A DNA stretch of 55,158 nucleotides from Brevundimonas sp. GTDB taxonomy: Bacteria; Pseudomonadota; Alphaproteobacteria; Caulobacterales; Caulobacteraceae. The stretch spans positions 1 to 55,158 of the forward strand of contig NZ_JAUYNX010000013.1 of NCBI RefSeq assembly GCF_030704825.1, in the 5' to 3' direction. The notes beneath the pieces are model-generated. The model did not search any database. It was not told where the DNA came from and saw only the letters and a list, made by a program, of their open reading frames with translations. Below are positions 45,017 through 54,682 of this stretch, one piece after another (the first letter of the stretch is position 1; each line of letters opens with the position of its first letter). The translations under genes were made by a program, and so were the position numbers.

Positions 45017-45916
45017 CTACTGCGTCCAGCCCGGTTTACGTTTTTCGAGGAAGGCGCGCACCCCCTCCTGACCCTCGGCGGACACCCGGGCGCGGGCGAT
45101 GCGCCGTGCCGTTTCCTCCATCAGGGCGTGGTCGATGCGGTGGCCGGCGACGTGGTTGACCAGCCGCTTGGCCTCGCCCACCGCGCCGGGGGCGCAGGCG
45201 CGCATGGAGTCGGCGAAGGCGGTGACAAAGCCGTCGATCTGGTCGGCGCTGTCCAGCACATGGCCGACGAGGCCGAACGATTTCGCGGCGTCCGCGTCGA
45301 ACAGGTCGGCGGTCATGAACAGGGCCCGGGCCGTGCGGGCGCCGACGGCCTCGACCACATAGGGGGCGATGGTCGCCGGTATCAGGCCGAGCTTAACCTC
45401 GGAGAAGGCGAATTTCGTTCCCTTGACGGCCACGGCCATGTCGCAGGCGGCGACGATGCCGGCCCCGCCGCCCATGGCCGCGCCCTCGACGATGGCCACG
45501 GTCAGGGCCGGGACGTCATGCAGGGCCTTGAGCATCTTCGCCAGACCCATGGCGTCGTCGCGGTTGTCGCTCTCGCTCCATTCGGCGGCGTCCGCCATCC
45601 AGCCGAGATCGGCTCCGGCGCTGAAGGTTCCGCCGGCGCCCCGGATGAAGACCACCCGCACATGGTCGGCGCCCTGAAGGGTCTCGAACGCCTCGTAGAG
45701 GGCGGCGATGGTGGGAGCGTCGAAGGCGTTGCGCTTGTCCGGACGGTTGATGGTGACGAAGACCGTGCCGTCCGTGGTCGAGTCGATCCGAACCAGGTCG
45801 TCGTTGGCGTCCGGCGCCGGATCGGCCAGCAGCGGATGGGAGATGGCGTTGATCTCGGCGGCCTCGCCCGGGGTGATGTCCAGGGCGTTCAGGTCGGCTT
45901 CGGTCGGCTTGGTCAT
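45017..45916 (-). CDS. liuC: Enoyl-CoA hydratase/isomerase, methylglutaconyl-CoA hydratase candidate
   Basis: 299 residues. Crotonase core: FIRGAGGTFSAGADLGWM for the oxyanion hole and GAAMGGGAGIVAACDMAVAV with the second. The operon suggests 3-methylglutaconyl-CoA hydratase, which follows methylcrotonyl-CoA carboxylase. It is 30-40 residues longer at the N-terminus than most of the family (TKPTEADLNALDITPGEAAE). The ATG at 45916 has AGGA six bases upstream. First gene of the operon liuC-DUF3667-mccA. Confidence 0.8.
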   Translation of the reverse strand: MTKPTEADLNALDITPGEAAEINAISHPLLADPAPDANDDLVRIDSTTDGTVFVTINRPDKRNAFDAPTIAALYEAFETLQGADHVRVVFIRGAGGTFSAGADLGWMADAAEWSESDNRDDAMGLAKMLKALHDVPALTVAIVEGAAMGGGAGIVAACDMAVAVKGTKFAFSEVKLGLIPATIAPYVVEAVGARTARALFMTADLFDADAAKSFGLVGHVLDSADQIDGFVTAFADSMRACAPGAVGEAKRLVNHVAGHRIDHALMEETARRIARARVSAEGQEGVRAFLEKRKPGWTQ

Positions 45917-46068
45917 GATCGGTCCTTTGCGGCTGCCGCGTGTGTAATGCATCGCGCGGAAAATGGCAGCGCGCCGGCTCGAAGATCGGGGTTATCTTGA
46001 CAGGCCGGCGCGGCTCGTCTTGATGACCGAAGGGTTAACGAGGACCGTCCCGGGGACGAGGTCACCGC

Positions 46069-46389
46069 ATGTCGCAACCAGCCGCCCAACGCATCCGCAA
46101 GCAGGCCAGGTTGACGCCGGCCAAGGCCAGACTGGCCGCCGAGATCCGCGAACAGCTGAAGGCCCAGGGCGGCGCCGCCCATCGCGACGTGGTCATCGGC
46201 CGCATCCTGCAGCGCAAGGGCGTCCAGGGTCCCGCAGCCGAGCGCGCGCGCCGCGCCCTGCTGTCGGCCTTCGAACTGCACGCCCATCCGGAACCGGGCG
46301 GCGAGGCCCCGCACCTGTTCGACCTGCCGTTCGGTCCGGACTCCTACCGCTGGGCGCTGGACGAGCCGGTGCGGCCGATCACCTTCTGA
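46069..46389 (+). CDS. Hypothetical basic protein
   Basis: 106 residues. The first two thirds are basic and helical (QRIRKQARLTPAKARLAAEI, IGRILQRKGVQGPAAERARR). The end is acidic-neutral with FDLPFGPDSYRWALDE. It may bind nucleic acid. I do not recognise it. It lies divergent from the liuC operon with a 152-base gap and 105 bases ahead of the DUF2200 gene. Confidence 0.6.
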   Translation: MSQPAAQRIRKQARLTPAKARLAAEIREQLKAQGGAAHRDVVIGRILQRKGVQGPAAERARRALLSAFELHAHPEPGGEAPHLFDLPFGPDSYRWALDEPVRPITF

Positions 46390-46494
46390 TCAGCCGCGAA
46401 CGCCGCGAGCCCGAAAATCGGACCGGGCCGGGTCGCCGCGCGGATTTGGCGGTATAACGCCTGGCCGCCCCGCATGGAATTCGGAGCTGACCTG

Positions 46495-46854
46495 ATGGCG
46501 AGTGCGACTGACCGGGTCCGCCGTATGAGCGTGGCCAGCGTCTACGTCCACTATGTCGCCAAGGCGGAGAGGAAGGGCCAGACGCGGGCGAAGGTCGATC
46601 AGGTCATCCGCTGGCTGACGGGCTATTCGCAGGACGAGCTCGAGGCGCTGCTGGAGGCGAAGACCGACTTCGAGACCTTCTTCGCCGAGGCGCCGGCGAT
46701 GAACCCGAACCGCTTCCTGATCACCGGGATGATCTGCGGCCACCGGGTCGAGGAGATCGAGGACCCGTTCATGCGGGAGGTGCGCCACCTCGACAAACTG
46801 GTCGACGAGGTGGCGAACGGGAAGGCGATGGAGAAGGTGCTGCGGGAGCCCTGA
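46495..46854 (+). CDS. DUF2200-family protein
   Basis: 119 residues. It matches the DUF2200 pattern: [57 protein letters not shown] and the [19 protein letters not shown] region. Cytoplasmic, unknown function. GGAG nine bases before the ATG at 46495; a longer start at 46474 is less likely. The stop touches the convergent mccB stop. Confidence 0.88.
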   Translation: MASATDRVRRMSVASVYVHYVAKAERKGQTRAKVDQVIRWLTGYSQDELEALLEAKTDFETFFAEAPAMNPNRFLITGMICGHRVEEIEDPFMREVRHLDKLVDEVANGKAMEKVLREP

Positions 46855-48447
46855 CTACATCCGGAACACGCCGAACGTCGTCTCCGGAATGGGCGCATTC
46901 AGCGAGGCCGAGATCGCCAGGCCCAGCACGTCCCGCGTCTGGACCGGGTCGATCACCCCGTCGTCCCAGAGGCGGGCGGTGGCGTGGTACGGATTGCCCT
47001 CGTCCTCGTATTTCCGGCGGATCGGGGCCTTGAAGGCCTCGGCCTGTTCCGGGGTCCAGCTGTCGGCGTCGCGGTGGACGGTGGCCAGCACCGCCGCGGC
47101 CTGTTCGCCGCCCATGACGCTGATCCGGCTGTTCGGCCAGGTGAACAGGAAGCGCGGGCCGAAGGCGCGGCCGCACATGCCGTAGTTGCCGGCCCCGAAG
47201 CTGCCGCCGATCAGGACGGTGAATTTGGGCACCTCGGCGGAAGAGACGGCGGTGACCAGTTTGGCGCCGTTCTTGGCGATGCCCTCGGCCTCGTATTTGC
47301 CGCCGACCATGAACCCCGAGATGTTCTGCAGGAAGACCAGCGGGATCTTCCGCTTGCAGGCCAGTTCGATGAAGTGGGCGCCCTTGAGCGCACTCTCGGA
47401 GAACAGCACGCCGTTGTTGGCCAGGATGGCGACCGGATAGCCCCAGATGCGGGCGAAGCCGCAGACCAGGGTCGTGCCGTACAGGGCCTTGAACTCGTCG
47501 AAGTCCGAGCCGTCGACGATCCGGGCGATGACCTCGCGCACGTCATAGGGGGCGCGGACGTCGTCGGGGATCAGGCCGTACAGCTCCTCGGCGTCGAAGG
47601 CGGGCGCTTTCGGCTCGCGCACGTCGAGATCGACGCGCTTCACCGTGTTCAGGCTGTCGACGATGGTGCGGACGATCTCGAGCGCGTGTTCGTCGTTTTC
47701 GGCGACATAGTCGACCACGCCGGAGCGGCGGCCGTGGGTCTCGGCGCCGCCCAGTTCCTCGGCCGAGATGACCTCGCCGGTGGCGGCCTTCACCAGCGGG
47801 GGGCCGGCGAGGAAGATGGTGCCCTGCTCGCGGACGATGACGCTCTCGTCCGACATGGCGGGGACATAGGCGCCGCCGGCGGTGCAGCTGCCCATGACGC
47901 AGGCGATCTGGGGGATGCCCCTGGCCGACATCCTCGCCTGGTTGAAGAAGATGCGGCCGAAATGGTCGCGGTCGGGGAAGACCTCGGCCTGGTGGGGCAG
48001 GTTGGCGCCGCCGGAATCGACCAGGTAGACGCAGGGCAGGCGGTTCTGTTCGGCGATCTCCTGGGCCCGCAGGTGCTTCTTCACCGTCATCGGGAAATAG
48101 GCGCCGCCCTTCACCGTCGGGTCGTTGGCGACGATCATGACCTCGCGGCCCGAGACCCGGCCGACGCCGCAGATCATGCCGGCCCCGGGCGCCTCGCCCT
48201 TGTACATGTCGCAGGCGGCCAGCTGGCCGATCTCGAGGAAGGGCGAGCCGGGGTCCAGCAGCCGCTCGACCCGGTCGCGGGGCAGGAGCTTGCCGCGGGC
48301 GACGTGGCGTTCGCGGGATTTTTCCGGGCCGCCGAGGGCCGCCTCGGCCACGCGGGCGTGCAGCTCGTCGCGCAGGGCGCGATTATGGGCCTCCAGCGCC
48401 TTGAAGGCCGGGCTGTTGCGATCGATGGCGGACGTCAGCTTGGGCAT
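46855..48447 (-). CDS. mccB: Methylcrotonyl-CoA carboxylase carboxyltransferase (beta) subunit
   Basis: 530 residues, the normal length. Carboxyltransferase marks: [40 protein letters not shown], the [15 protein letters not shown] segment and [20 protein letters not shown]. It takes the carboxyl from biotin of MccA to 3-methylcrotonyl-CoA. It is separated from the mccA operon by two plus-strand genes, so it has its own promoter. The ends abut DUF2200 without overlap. Confidence 0.93.
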   Translation of the reverse strand: MPKLTSAIDRNSPAFKALEAHNRALRDELHARVAEAALGGPEKSRERHVARGKLLPRDRVERLLDPGSPFLEIGQLAACDMYKGEAPGAGMICGVGRVSGREVMIVANDPTVKGGAYFPMTVKKHLRAQEIAEQNRLPCVYLVDSGGANLPHQAEVFPDRDHFGRIFFNQARMSARGIPQIACVMGSCTAGGAYVPAMSDESVIVREQGTIFLAGPPLVKAATGEVISAEELGGAETHGRRSGVVDYVAENDEHALEIVRTIVDSLNTVKRVDLDVREPKAPAFDAEELYGLIPDDVRAPYDVREVIARIVDGSDFDEFKALYGTTLVCGFARIWGYPVAILANNGVLFSESALKGAHFIELACKRKIPLVFLQNISGFMVGGKYEAEGIAKNGAKLVTAVSSAEVPKFTVLIGGSFGAGNYGMCGRAFGPRFLFTWPNSRISVMGGEQAAAVLATVHRDADSWTPEQAEAFKAPIRRKYEDEGNPYHATARLWDDGVIDPVQTRDVLGLAISASLNAPIPETTFGVFRM

Positions 48448-48555
48448 GGGGCCGGTTTAGGTCGGTTCCGGCGACGGGGGAAGGGCGCGCCCGCTTGACC
48501 CTTGCGGCGCCGACCCATAGGTCCCTGTGCAGGCCAGAAGCAGGAGGCGCGTCGC

Positions 48556-49026
48556 ATGTCCGGGGAGCACGAGTACACGGCCGCCATCCGCTGGACCGGC
48601 GACCGCGGCGAGGGGACCAGGCATTACCGCGGATACGACCGGACCTGGGACATCGAGACCCCGGGCAAGGCGGTCGTCCACTGCTCCAACGATCCCCTGC
48701 TGGGCGGAGACCCGACGAAGGCGAACCCGGAAGACCTGCTGATCTCCGCCCTGTCGGCCTGTCACATGCTCTGGTACCTGCATCTGGCCAGCAAGGCGGG
48801 GATCGTGGTGCGCGGCTATGTGGACCAGCCGGTCGGGGTGGGCGAAACCGCCCCCAACGGCGCCGGCCGCTTCCTGCGGGCGACCCTGCGGCCGAGGATC
48901 ACCGTGGAGAAGGGCGCCGACCTGGCCCGGGCGGACGCGATCCACGCGGAGGTCCACGCCTACTGTTTCATCTCGCGCTCGGTGAATTTCCCCGTGAGCT
49001 ACGAGGCGACCTACGAGGAAATCTGA
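48556..49026 (+). CDS. OsmC-family peroxide reductase-like protein
   Basis: 156 residues. OsmC/Ohr fold with the two redox Cys: ISALSACHMLWYLHLA and HAYCFISRSVNFPVSYE. OsmC enzymes reduce organic or fatty-acid peroxides using lipoyl or dihydrolipoyl partners. AGGAGG eight bases before the ATG. The family is cytoplasmic. It lies 108 bases from the start of mccB, divergent from it, and 89 bases before the MATE gene. Confidence 0.9.
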   Translation: MSGEHEYTAAIRWTGDRGEGTRHYRGYDRTWDIETPGKAVVHCSNDPLLGGDPTKANPEDLLISALSACHMLWYLHLASKAGIVVRGYVDQPVGVGETAPNGAGRFLRATLRPRITVEKGADLARADAIHAEVHAYCFISRSVNFPVSYEATYEEI

Positions 49027-49115
49027 GGCCCGGCGCCGGGGTCAGGTCTCCTTATGGCAGGAGCGGACGAACCCGGCTTGACCCGCCGCCCGGCCCATGG
49101 CCTGTCGCGCCTCCC

Positions 49116-50489
49116 ATGACCGGCTTCGACACCCAGACCCGGACGACCCTGCGCGAGCTGCTGCATCTGGCGTGGCCGGTGGTGCTGGCGCGCATCGGCA
49201 TCATGACCATGGGGCTGACCGACGTGATCGTGGTCGGCAACTACTCGAGCCTGGAGCTGGCCTGGAGCTCGCTGGCGCTGGCCCCCACCGCCATCGTCGT
49301 CACCACCGCCGTCGGCCTGATGATGGGGGTGCAGGTCATGACCGCCCGCCTGATCGGCGAGGGCCGGCGCGGCGAGGTCGGCGGCGTGCTGCGCCGGGGC
49401 GTGACCTACTCACTCCAGCTGGGCGTGACTGCGATGATCGGCCTGATCCTGATCGGTCCGTGGGCGCTGAAGCACATGGGACTGGCGCCGGGGCTGGGCG
49501 AGGGGGCCTCGCCGGTGCTGGTGGTCTTCGCCCTCTCCATGCCCGGCTATCTGGTCAGCGTGGCGGCGCAATTCTTCCTCGAGGCCCTGCACCGGCCGCG
49601 TGCCGGCATGTGGGCCATGTGGATCGCCAACGGAGTCAATCTGGCGCTGAACCTGCTGCTGGTGCCGGACATACTTGGCCTCGGGATCGACGGCGCCGTG
49701 GCCTCGGCCTGGGCCACCTTCTTCGCCCGGACCTCGCTGGCGGTCTTCCTGCTGGTCTATATCGCCCGTCTGCCCGAGGCGCGGGCGCTGGGCGTGTTCC
49801 GCCGTCCGGCCCGCAACCGCGCCGACGAGCGCGAGCAGCGCAAGATCGGCTACGGCGCCGGCAGTTCGTATTTCATCGAGGTCGGCGCCTTCGCGGCCAT
49901 GACCTTCATCGCCGGCCAGCTGGGGGCGATCGAGACCTCGGCCTGGGCCATCGTGCTGAACGTCTCGGCCATCGTCTTCATGGTTCCGATGGGGTTGTCG
50001 TCGGCGACGGCGGTGCTCGTCGGCCGCGCCTACGGGGCCCGGGATGGGCGGGGCGTGCTGCGCGCCGGCCTGGTCGGGATCGGCGTGGTCATCGCCCTGA
50101 CCCTGGCGGTGGCGCTGGCCGTCTGGCCGGGCGCGCCCCTGATCGCCAGCGCCTACAACCGCGATCCCGAGCTGCTGGCCGTGGTGATCCCGGCGCTGGT
50201 GCTGACGACCCTGTTCTTCGTCGCCGACGGCATCCAGGTGGTCTCGGCCTCGGCCAACCGCGCCGCGGGCGACGTCTGGTGGCCGACGATCATGCATTTC
50301 GCCGCCTACAGCCTGATCATGATGCCGCTGGGCTGGTGGTTCGCGCACGAGATCGGCGTCAACGGCCTGGTCTGGGCGGTGATCATCGCCAGCCTGGTGT
50401 CGTCGGCGCTGCTGACGGGGCGGTTCGTGCGGGTGGCCAGACGCCTTCCTTCTCCCCCTGCGGGAGAAGGTGTCAGGCCGCAGGCCTGA
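49116..50489 (+). CDS. MATE-family efflux transporter
   Basis: 457 residues with twelve helices and the MATE pattern (LAWPVVLARIGIMTMGLTDV, FMVPMGLSSATAVLVGRAYG). It is of the NorM type that exports cationic drugs and toxic compounds with sodium or protons. The last dozen codons (RLPSPPAGEGVRPQA) and the stop codon come from a palindromic repeat unit (50448-50500), so the original end of the protein was lost or extended. The ATG at 49116 lacks a clear ribosome site; the first family residues begin soon after. Confidence 0.92.
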   Translation: MTGFDTQTRTTLRELLHLAWPVVLARIGIMTMGLTDVIVVGNYSSLELAWSSLALAPTAIVVTTAVGLMMGVQVMTARLIGEGRRGEVGGVLRRGVTYSLQLGVTAMIGLILIGPWALKHMGLAPGLGEGASPVLVVFALSMPGYLVSVAAQFFLEALHRPRAGMWAMWIANGVNLALNLLLVPDILGLGIDGAVASAWATFFARTSLAVFLLVYIARLPEARALGVFRRPARNRADEREQRKIGYGAGSSYFIEVGAFAAMTFIAGQLGAIETSAWAIVLNVSAIVFMVPMGLSSATAVLVGRAYGARDGRGVLRAGLVGIGVVIALTLAVALAVWPGAPLIASAYNRDPELLAVVIPALVLTTLFFVADGIQVVSASANRAAGDVWWPTIMHFAAYSLIMMPLGWWFAHEIGVNGLVWAVIIASLVSSALLTGRFVRVARRLPSPPAGEGVRPQA

Positions 50490-50500
50490 CGGATGAGGGG
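50448..50500 (+). repeat. Palindromic repeat family A, unit 1 (end of MATE gene)
   Basis: CCTTCTCCCCCTGCGGGAGA at the start, GGATGAGGGG at the end; same family as 16813-16860. It supplies the stop codon of the MATE gene. Confidence 0.87.
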
Positions 50501-50559
50501 TCACGCCGGCCTTACCAACTAGCGGTCCCATGTGTCCGGTGAGGAGACCGCCTGCGCAA

Positions 50560-50610
50560 CCCCTCATCCGACCCGCTGCGCGGGCCACCTTCTTCCGCAG
50601 GGGGAGAAGG
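50560..50610 (-). repeat. Palindromic repeat family A, unit 2 (inverted, before metG)
   Basis: CCCCTCATCCGACC at the start and GGGGGAGAAGG at the end, inverted partner of the unit at 50448, 59 bases away. It ends 66 bases before the metG start. Confidence 0.87.
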
Positions 50611-50676
50611 AACGCAGCCTTTGCCGCCCGGCGTTTGGCCCTCTATATCCGTCGCCTCCCCAAGACACGGATTCCC

Positions 50677-52383
50677 ATGGCCCGCATCCTCATCACCTCG
50701 GCGCTGCCGTACATCAACGGCATCAAGCATCTGGGGAATCTGGCAGGTTCCATGCTGCCGGCGGATGTCTGGGCCCGGTTCAAGCGGGCGCAGGGCCATG
50801 AGGTGCTCTACATCTGCGCCACCGACGAGCACGGCACCCCGGCCGAGCTGGCCGCCGCGGCCGCCGGCCAGGACGTGCGGACCTATTGCGACGAGCAGCA
50901 CGAGATCCAGAAGGCGGCGGGTCAGGCCTTCGGCCTCAGCTACGACTGGTTCGGCCGCTCATCGAACGCGCCGAACCACCGGCTGACCCAGCATTTCGCC
51001 GAGGTGCTGGAGAAGAATGGCCTGATCGAGGAACGGGTCGACCGGATGATCTATTCGGTCGACGACGCCCGCTTCCTGCCCGACCGCTATGTCGAGGGCA
51101 CCTGTCCGCACTGCGGCCACGTCGGCGCACGCGGCGACCAGTGCGACAACTGCGGGCGGCTGCTGGACCCGACCGATCTGATTGATCCCTATTCGGCGGT
51201 GTCGGGCTCCAGGAACCTCGAGGTGCGCGATACGCGGCACCTGTATCTGCTGCAGACCAAGCTGGCCGAGCGCATCCGGGCCTGGATTGAATCGAAGGCC
51301 GACTGGCAGACCCTGGCCCGCTCGATCGCCCTCAAACATCTCGACGAGGGGTTGATCGACCGCGGCATCACCCGCGACCTGAAATGGGGCGTGCCGGTGG
51401 TGGGGCCGGACGGCGGGCCCCGCCCGGGCATGGAGGGCAAGGTCTTCTACGTCTGGTTCGACGCCCCGATCGAATACATCGGCGCCACCGAGGAGTGGGC
51501 CGAGGCGACGGGCCGGACGTGGCGCGACTGGTGGCGGACGGACGAGGGGGCGGACGACGTCCGCTATGTCCAGTTCATGGGCAAGGACAATGTCGCCTTC
51601 CACACCGTCAGCTTCCCGGCGACCATCCTCGGCTCGGGCGAACCGTGGAAGACGGTCGACACGCTGAAGGCCTTCAACTGGCTGAACTGGTACGGCGGGA
51701 AATTTTCGACCAGCCAGAAGCGCGGCGTCTTCATGGACCAGGCGCTGGAGCTGCTGCCGGCCGACGTCTGGCGCTGGCGCCTGACCGCCTATGGGCCCGA
51801 GCATTCGGATTCGGCCTTCACCTGGGAGGATTTCCAGGCCTCGACCAACAAGGACCTGGCCGATGTGCTGGGCAATTTCGTCAACCGCATCGTCAAGTTC
51901 GCGGAGTCGAAATTCGGCGGCGCGGTCCCCGAGGGGGGCGAGCCCGGGCCGCTGGAAGCGAAGCTGGAGGCCGACGTCGCCGCCGGGATCGCCGAGGCCA
52001 CGGCCGCCTTCGAGGCGATGGAGTTCCGCAAGGCCTGCCAGGCCCTGCGCGCCGTCTGGGTGCTGGGCAATGAATATCTGCAGGAGGCCGCGCCCTGGAC
52101 CGCCTTCAAGACCGATGTGGACCGCGCGGCGGTCGGGGTGCGCACCGGGCTGAACCTGGTCGCCCTGTTCGCCCGGCTGGCGGCGCCGGTGATGCCGTTC
52201 TCGGCGGAGAAGATCGCCGCGACCGTGGGAGCGACGGACCTGTCGTGGCCGGCGGCGGACGAGGCGCTGCTGGACGTCCTGCCCCGCGGTCAGACGGTGG
52301 CGGCCGCCAGCGTGCTGTTCGTCAAGATCGAGGACAGCCAGGTGGCGGAGTGGAGCGAGCGGTTCGGCGGGGCCGACGCCTGA
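50677..52383 (+). CDS. metG: Methionyl-tRNA synthetase
   Basis: 568 residues. Class I signatures: [16 protein letters not shown] (HIGH as HLGN) and the KMSKS position as [11 protein letters not shown]. The zinc knuckle has four Cys: [18 protein letters not shown]. The anticodon part (WNWLNWY ... FVNRIVKF) is present and no C-terminal tRNA-binding extension is found. It charges tRNA-Met. Start ATG at 50677, after a repeat unit. A strong bidirectional terminator follows. Confidence 0.97.
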   Translation: MARILITSALPYINGIKHLGNLAGSMLPADVWARFKRAQGHEVLYICATDEHGTPAELAAAAAGQDVRTYCDEQHEIQKAAGQAFGLSYDWFGRSSNAPNHRLTQHFAEVLEKNGLIEERVDRMIYSVDDARFLPDRYVEGTCPHCGHVGARGDQCDNCGRLLDPTDLIDPYSAVSGSRNLEVRDTRHLYLLQTKLAERIRAWIESKADWQTLARSIALKHLDEGLIDRGITRDLKWGVPVVGPDGGPRPGMEGKVFYVWFDAPIEYIGATEEWAEATGRTWRDWWRTDEGADDVRYVQFMGKDNVAFHTVSFPATILGSGEPWKTVDTLKAFNWLNWYGGKFSTSQKRGVFMDQALELLPADVWRWRLTAYGPEHSDSAFTWEDFQASTNKDLADVLGNFVNRIVKFAESKFGGAVPEGGEPGPLEAKLEADVAAGIAEATAAFEAMEFRKACQALRAVWVLGNEYLQEAAPWTAFKTDVDRAAVGVRTGLNLVALFARLAAPVMPFSAEKIAATVGATDLSWPAADEALLDVLPRGQTVAAASVLFVKIEDSQVAEWSERFGGADA

Positions 52384-52411
52384 GGGCCGGGCAATCGCCG
52401 GAAAAGGAAAA

Positions 52412-52436
52412 GGCCCGGATCGCTCCGGGCCTTTTT
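52412..52436. terminator. Bidirectional terminator between metG and the TerC gene
   Basis: Eight-bp stem GGCCCGGA/TCCGGGCC (52412-52419, 52424-52431), loop TCGC, TTTTT after it on the plus strand. On the minus strand the same stem is followed by TTTT as well, so it can end both convergent transcripts. Confidence 0.92.
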
Positions 52437-52438
52437 GC

Positions 52439-53278
52439 TTACGGGGCCGGCGTCGCCGGGGCGGGCCGGACCGCCGCCGCCGGCGGGGCGGCTGACGACG
52501 TGGCCGCGGTCGGAGCCGGAGGCGTCGTCCCGCGCTGGAACTCCTCGACCTCCTTCGGCGAGATCTCGAGGAAGGCCGGGGCCGAGGCGTTGAATGGCTC
52601 GGTGTTTCCGGTGCGCACCACGACCGAGCGCGCGCCGTCCCAGATCATGTGCAGGGCGACGTAGAGCACGATGGCCAGGCCGACGTAGCCGATCCAGCGG
52701 TGTTTGGTCAGCAGCTTGGCGATGAAGGTCGCGGCCACGCCCATCAGGGCGATGGACAGGATCAGGCCGAAGACCATGATCACCGGATGCTCGTGCGCCG
52801 CGCCGGCCACCGCGAGAACGTTGTCCAGCGACATGGTGACGTCGGCGATCATGATCTGGAGCAGGGCCGCGCCGAAGCTCTTGCGCTTGATGCCCAGGGC
52901 TTCCGGAGGCGGGCCGCCGCCATGGTGGGCGGACAGGGCGGTTTCCAGCTCGGCCTCGGCCTCGGCCTGATCGTGGGTGCGCTGCTCCTGCAGTTCGCGC
53001 CACATCTTCCAGCAGACCCACAGCAGCAGGACGCCGCCCGCCAGAAGCAGGCCGATGATGGCCAGCAGCTGCACGGTGATCAGGGCGAAGCCGATGCGCA
53101 GGACGACGGCGGCGGCGAGACCGATCAGGATCGCCTTCTTGCGCTGCTCGGGCGCGAGGGCGGCGGCGGCCAGGCCCACGGCGACGGCGTTGTCGCCGGC
53201 CAGCACCAGGTCGATCATCAGCACCTGGCCGAGGGCCGAGGCCTGGCTGGCGAGTTCGGGAGACGAGAGGAATTCCAT
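52439..53278 (-). CDS. TerC-family integral membrane protein
   Basis: 279 residues. Seven or so hydrophobic helices with the TerC metal-site motifs DLVLAGDNAVAVGLAAAAL and MIADVTMSLDNVLAVAGAAH (two Asp-Asn sites). TerC/YjbE/Alx proteins export manganese or other divalent metals, or assist membrane protein metalation. The cytoplasmic loop (QEQRTHDQAEAEAELETALS) is highly charged, and a proline-alanine tail of about 35 residues ends the protein. Stop three bases from the terminator. Confidence 0.9.
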   Translation of the reverse strand: MEFLSSPELASQASALGQVLMIDLVLAGDNAVAVGLAAAALAPEQRKKAILIGLAAAVVLRIGFALITVQLLAIIGLLLAGGVLLLWVCWKMWRELQEQRTHDQAEAEAELETALSAHHGGGPPPEALGIKRKSFGAALLQIMIADVTMSLDNVLAVAGAAHEHPVIMVFGLILSIALMGVAATFIAKLLTKHRWIGYVGLAIVLYVALHMIWDGARSVVVRTGNTEPFNASAPAFLEISPKEVEEFQRGTTPPAPTAATSSAAPPAAAVRPAPATPAP

Positions 53279-53333
53279 GGCGCGCGTCTAGGGCAGGGAA
53301 CGGGGCGGGATCAAGCGGTGATCGGGCAAGCGG

Positions 53334-54254
53334 TCACGACGTCTGTTTGCGGCTGGCCTCATACAGGGCCACGGCCGCCGCGTTTGAAACGTTCAGGCTC
53401 TCGAAACCGCCGGGCATGGGGATGCGGGCCATGGTGTCGCAGTGTTCGGCCACCAGCCGGCGGATGCCGTCGCCTTCCGAACCCATGACCAGCACGGTGG
53501 GTCGCGCGTCCAAGGCCTGCTCCAGCGTCAGCCCGGCCGAGCCGTCCAGCCCCACGGCGCGCCAGCCGAGGTCGGCCAGACGCTCCAGCGCGCGGCTCAG
53601 ATTGGTCACCCGGGCGCAGGGCAGGCGTTCGGTGGCGCCGGCGGAGGCCTTGGCCAGGGCTCCGGCGAGGGCGGGCGAATGGCGGTCCTGGACCACGATG
53701 CCCTTGGCGCCGAAGGCGAGGGCCGAACGGAAGACGGCGCCGACGTTCTGGGGATCGGTCAGCTGGTCCAGCATGACGATGACGCCGGACGCCGGATCGG
53801 CGATATCCTCCAGGGCCACGCCCTCCAGCGGCTGGACCTTGAAGGCGAGGCCCTGATGCACCGCGCCGGGGGGCAGCATCCGGTCCAGGGCCTGGACCTC
53901 GATGATCTCGATCCGGTGGCCATGGGCCAGCTTGTCGCGCTCCAGCTCGGCCGCACGGTCGGCGGTCGCCAGCAGCCGGCCCATGCCCTTGCGGGCCGGA
54001 TTGGCCAGGGCGGCGATGACCGGATGGCGGCCCCAGACAAAATTGTCGGCGTCGGCTTTCGCCCGCGACGGACGCGGGGCGGAATCGGAAAAGGCCTTCG
54101 CCCTGGGATTGGGGTTCCAGCCGCCGCGGTCGGGGCCGCCCGCGGCCGGCCCCTTGGCGCCCGCTCCGGGGCCGTCGGAACGGGCCGCGGACTTGCCGCC
54201 GAAAGCCGGTTTTTTGCCCGATTTCCGGTCGTTGCGTTCTCGATTTTGCGACAC
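53334..54254 (-). CDS. rlmB: 23S rRNA 2'-O-ribose methyltransferase RlmB (SpoU family)
   Basis: 306 residues. A basic disordered N-terminus (about 60 residues, KSGKKPAFGGKSAARSDG) precedes the substrate domain (NFVWGRHPVIAAL) and the SPOUT catalytic knot: DQLTDPQNVGAVFRSALAFG, LVMGSEGDGI and SLNVSNAAAVALYEA. It methylates G2251 of 23S rRNA. The long N-terminus is usual in alphaproteobacteria. It is divergent from tRNA-Tyr with a 146-base gap. Confidence 0.95.
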   Translation of the reverse strand: MSQNRERNDRKSGKKPAFGGKSAARSDGPGAGAKGPAAGGPDRGGWNPNPRAKAFSDSAPRPSRAKADADNFVWGRHPVIAALANPARKGMGRLLATADRAAELERDKLAHGHRIEIIEVQALDRMLPPGAVHQGLAFKVQPLEGVALEDIADPASGVIVMLDQLTDPQNVGAVFRSALAFGAKGIVVQDRHSPALAGALAKASAGATERLPCARVTNLSRALERLADLGWRAVGLDGSAGLTLEQALDARPTVLVMGSEGDGIRRLVAEHCDTMARIPMPGGFESLNVSNAAAVALYEASRKQTS

Positions 54255-54400
54255 TATAAGACGCCCTCCGATTTGGAGCCCTGAGGGCTTTCGGGTCTGG
54301 CGCCCCTCCTAACTCAGGCGACGCGGGACACCGAGAGCTTTTGTCGACTCGCCCTCGAAAGAGGAACGAAGAGACGGTCCGACGGTTCGAAAAACGCGCT

Positions 54401-54484
54401 GGGGGAATGTCCCGAGCGGCAAAGGGGGGGGACTGTAAATCCCCTGCGTAAGCTTCGCAGGTTCGAGTCCTGCTTCCCCCACCA
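54401..54484 (+). tRNA. tRNA-Tyr (anticodon GTA)
   Basis: 84 bases with acceptor GGGGGAA/TTCCCCC, a long variable arm and an anticodon loop ACTGTAAAT with GTA. CCA is encoded. First of the tRNA-Tyr, tRNA-Gly, tuf set common in Proteobacteria. Confidence 0.95.
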
Positions 54485-54561
54485 CGCGCTTTCGAAACGA
54501 CGGCCCCGGACGACGATGAGGATCGGCCGCGGACGCCCGGAAGGGCCGACGCGGTCTCCGT

Positions 54562-54635
54562 GCGGGTATAGTACAATGGTAGTACAGCAGCCTTCCAAGC
54601 TGAATATGTCGGTTCGATTCCGTCTCCCCGCTCCA
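54562..54635 (+). tRNA. tRNA-Gly (anticodon TCC)
   Basis: 74 bases. Acceptor GCGGGTA with TCCCCGC, anticodon loop CTTCCAA with TCC, T loop TTCGATT, encoded CCA. One acceptor pair (6-67, T-C) is mismatched. It lies directly before tuf, the conserved position for this tRNA. Confidence 0.9.
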
Positions 54636-54682
54636 GATTTCGGTGATGCAACGCCCTCTTCCGGGCCACAGGAGTTTTGGCC

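Noticed and set aside
46984..48498. A 500-codon plus-strand frame antisense to mccB
   Set aside because: The minus strand encodes a complete carboxyltransferase. The antisense frame is open because of high GC and codes for Asp/Gly/Val-rich sequence without family marks.
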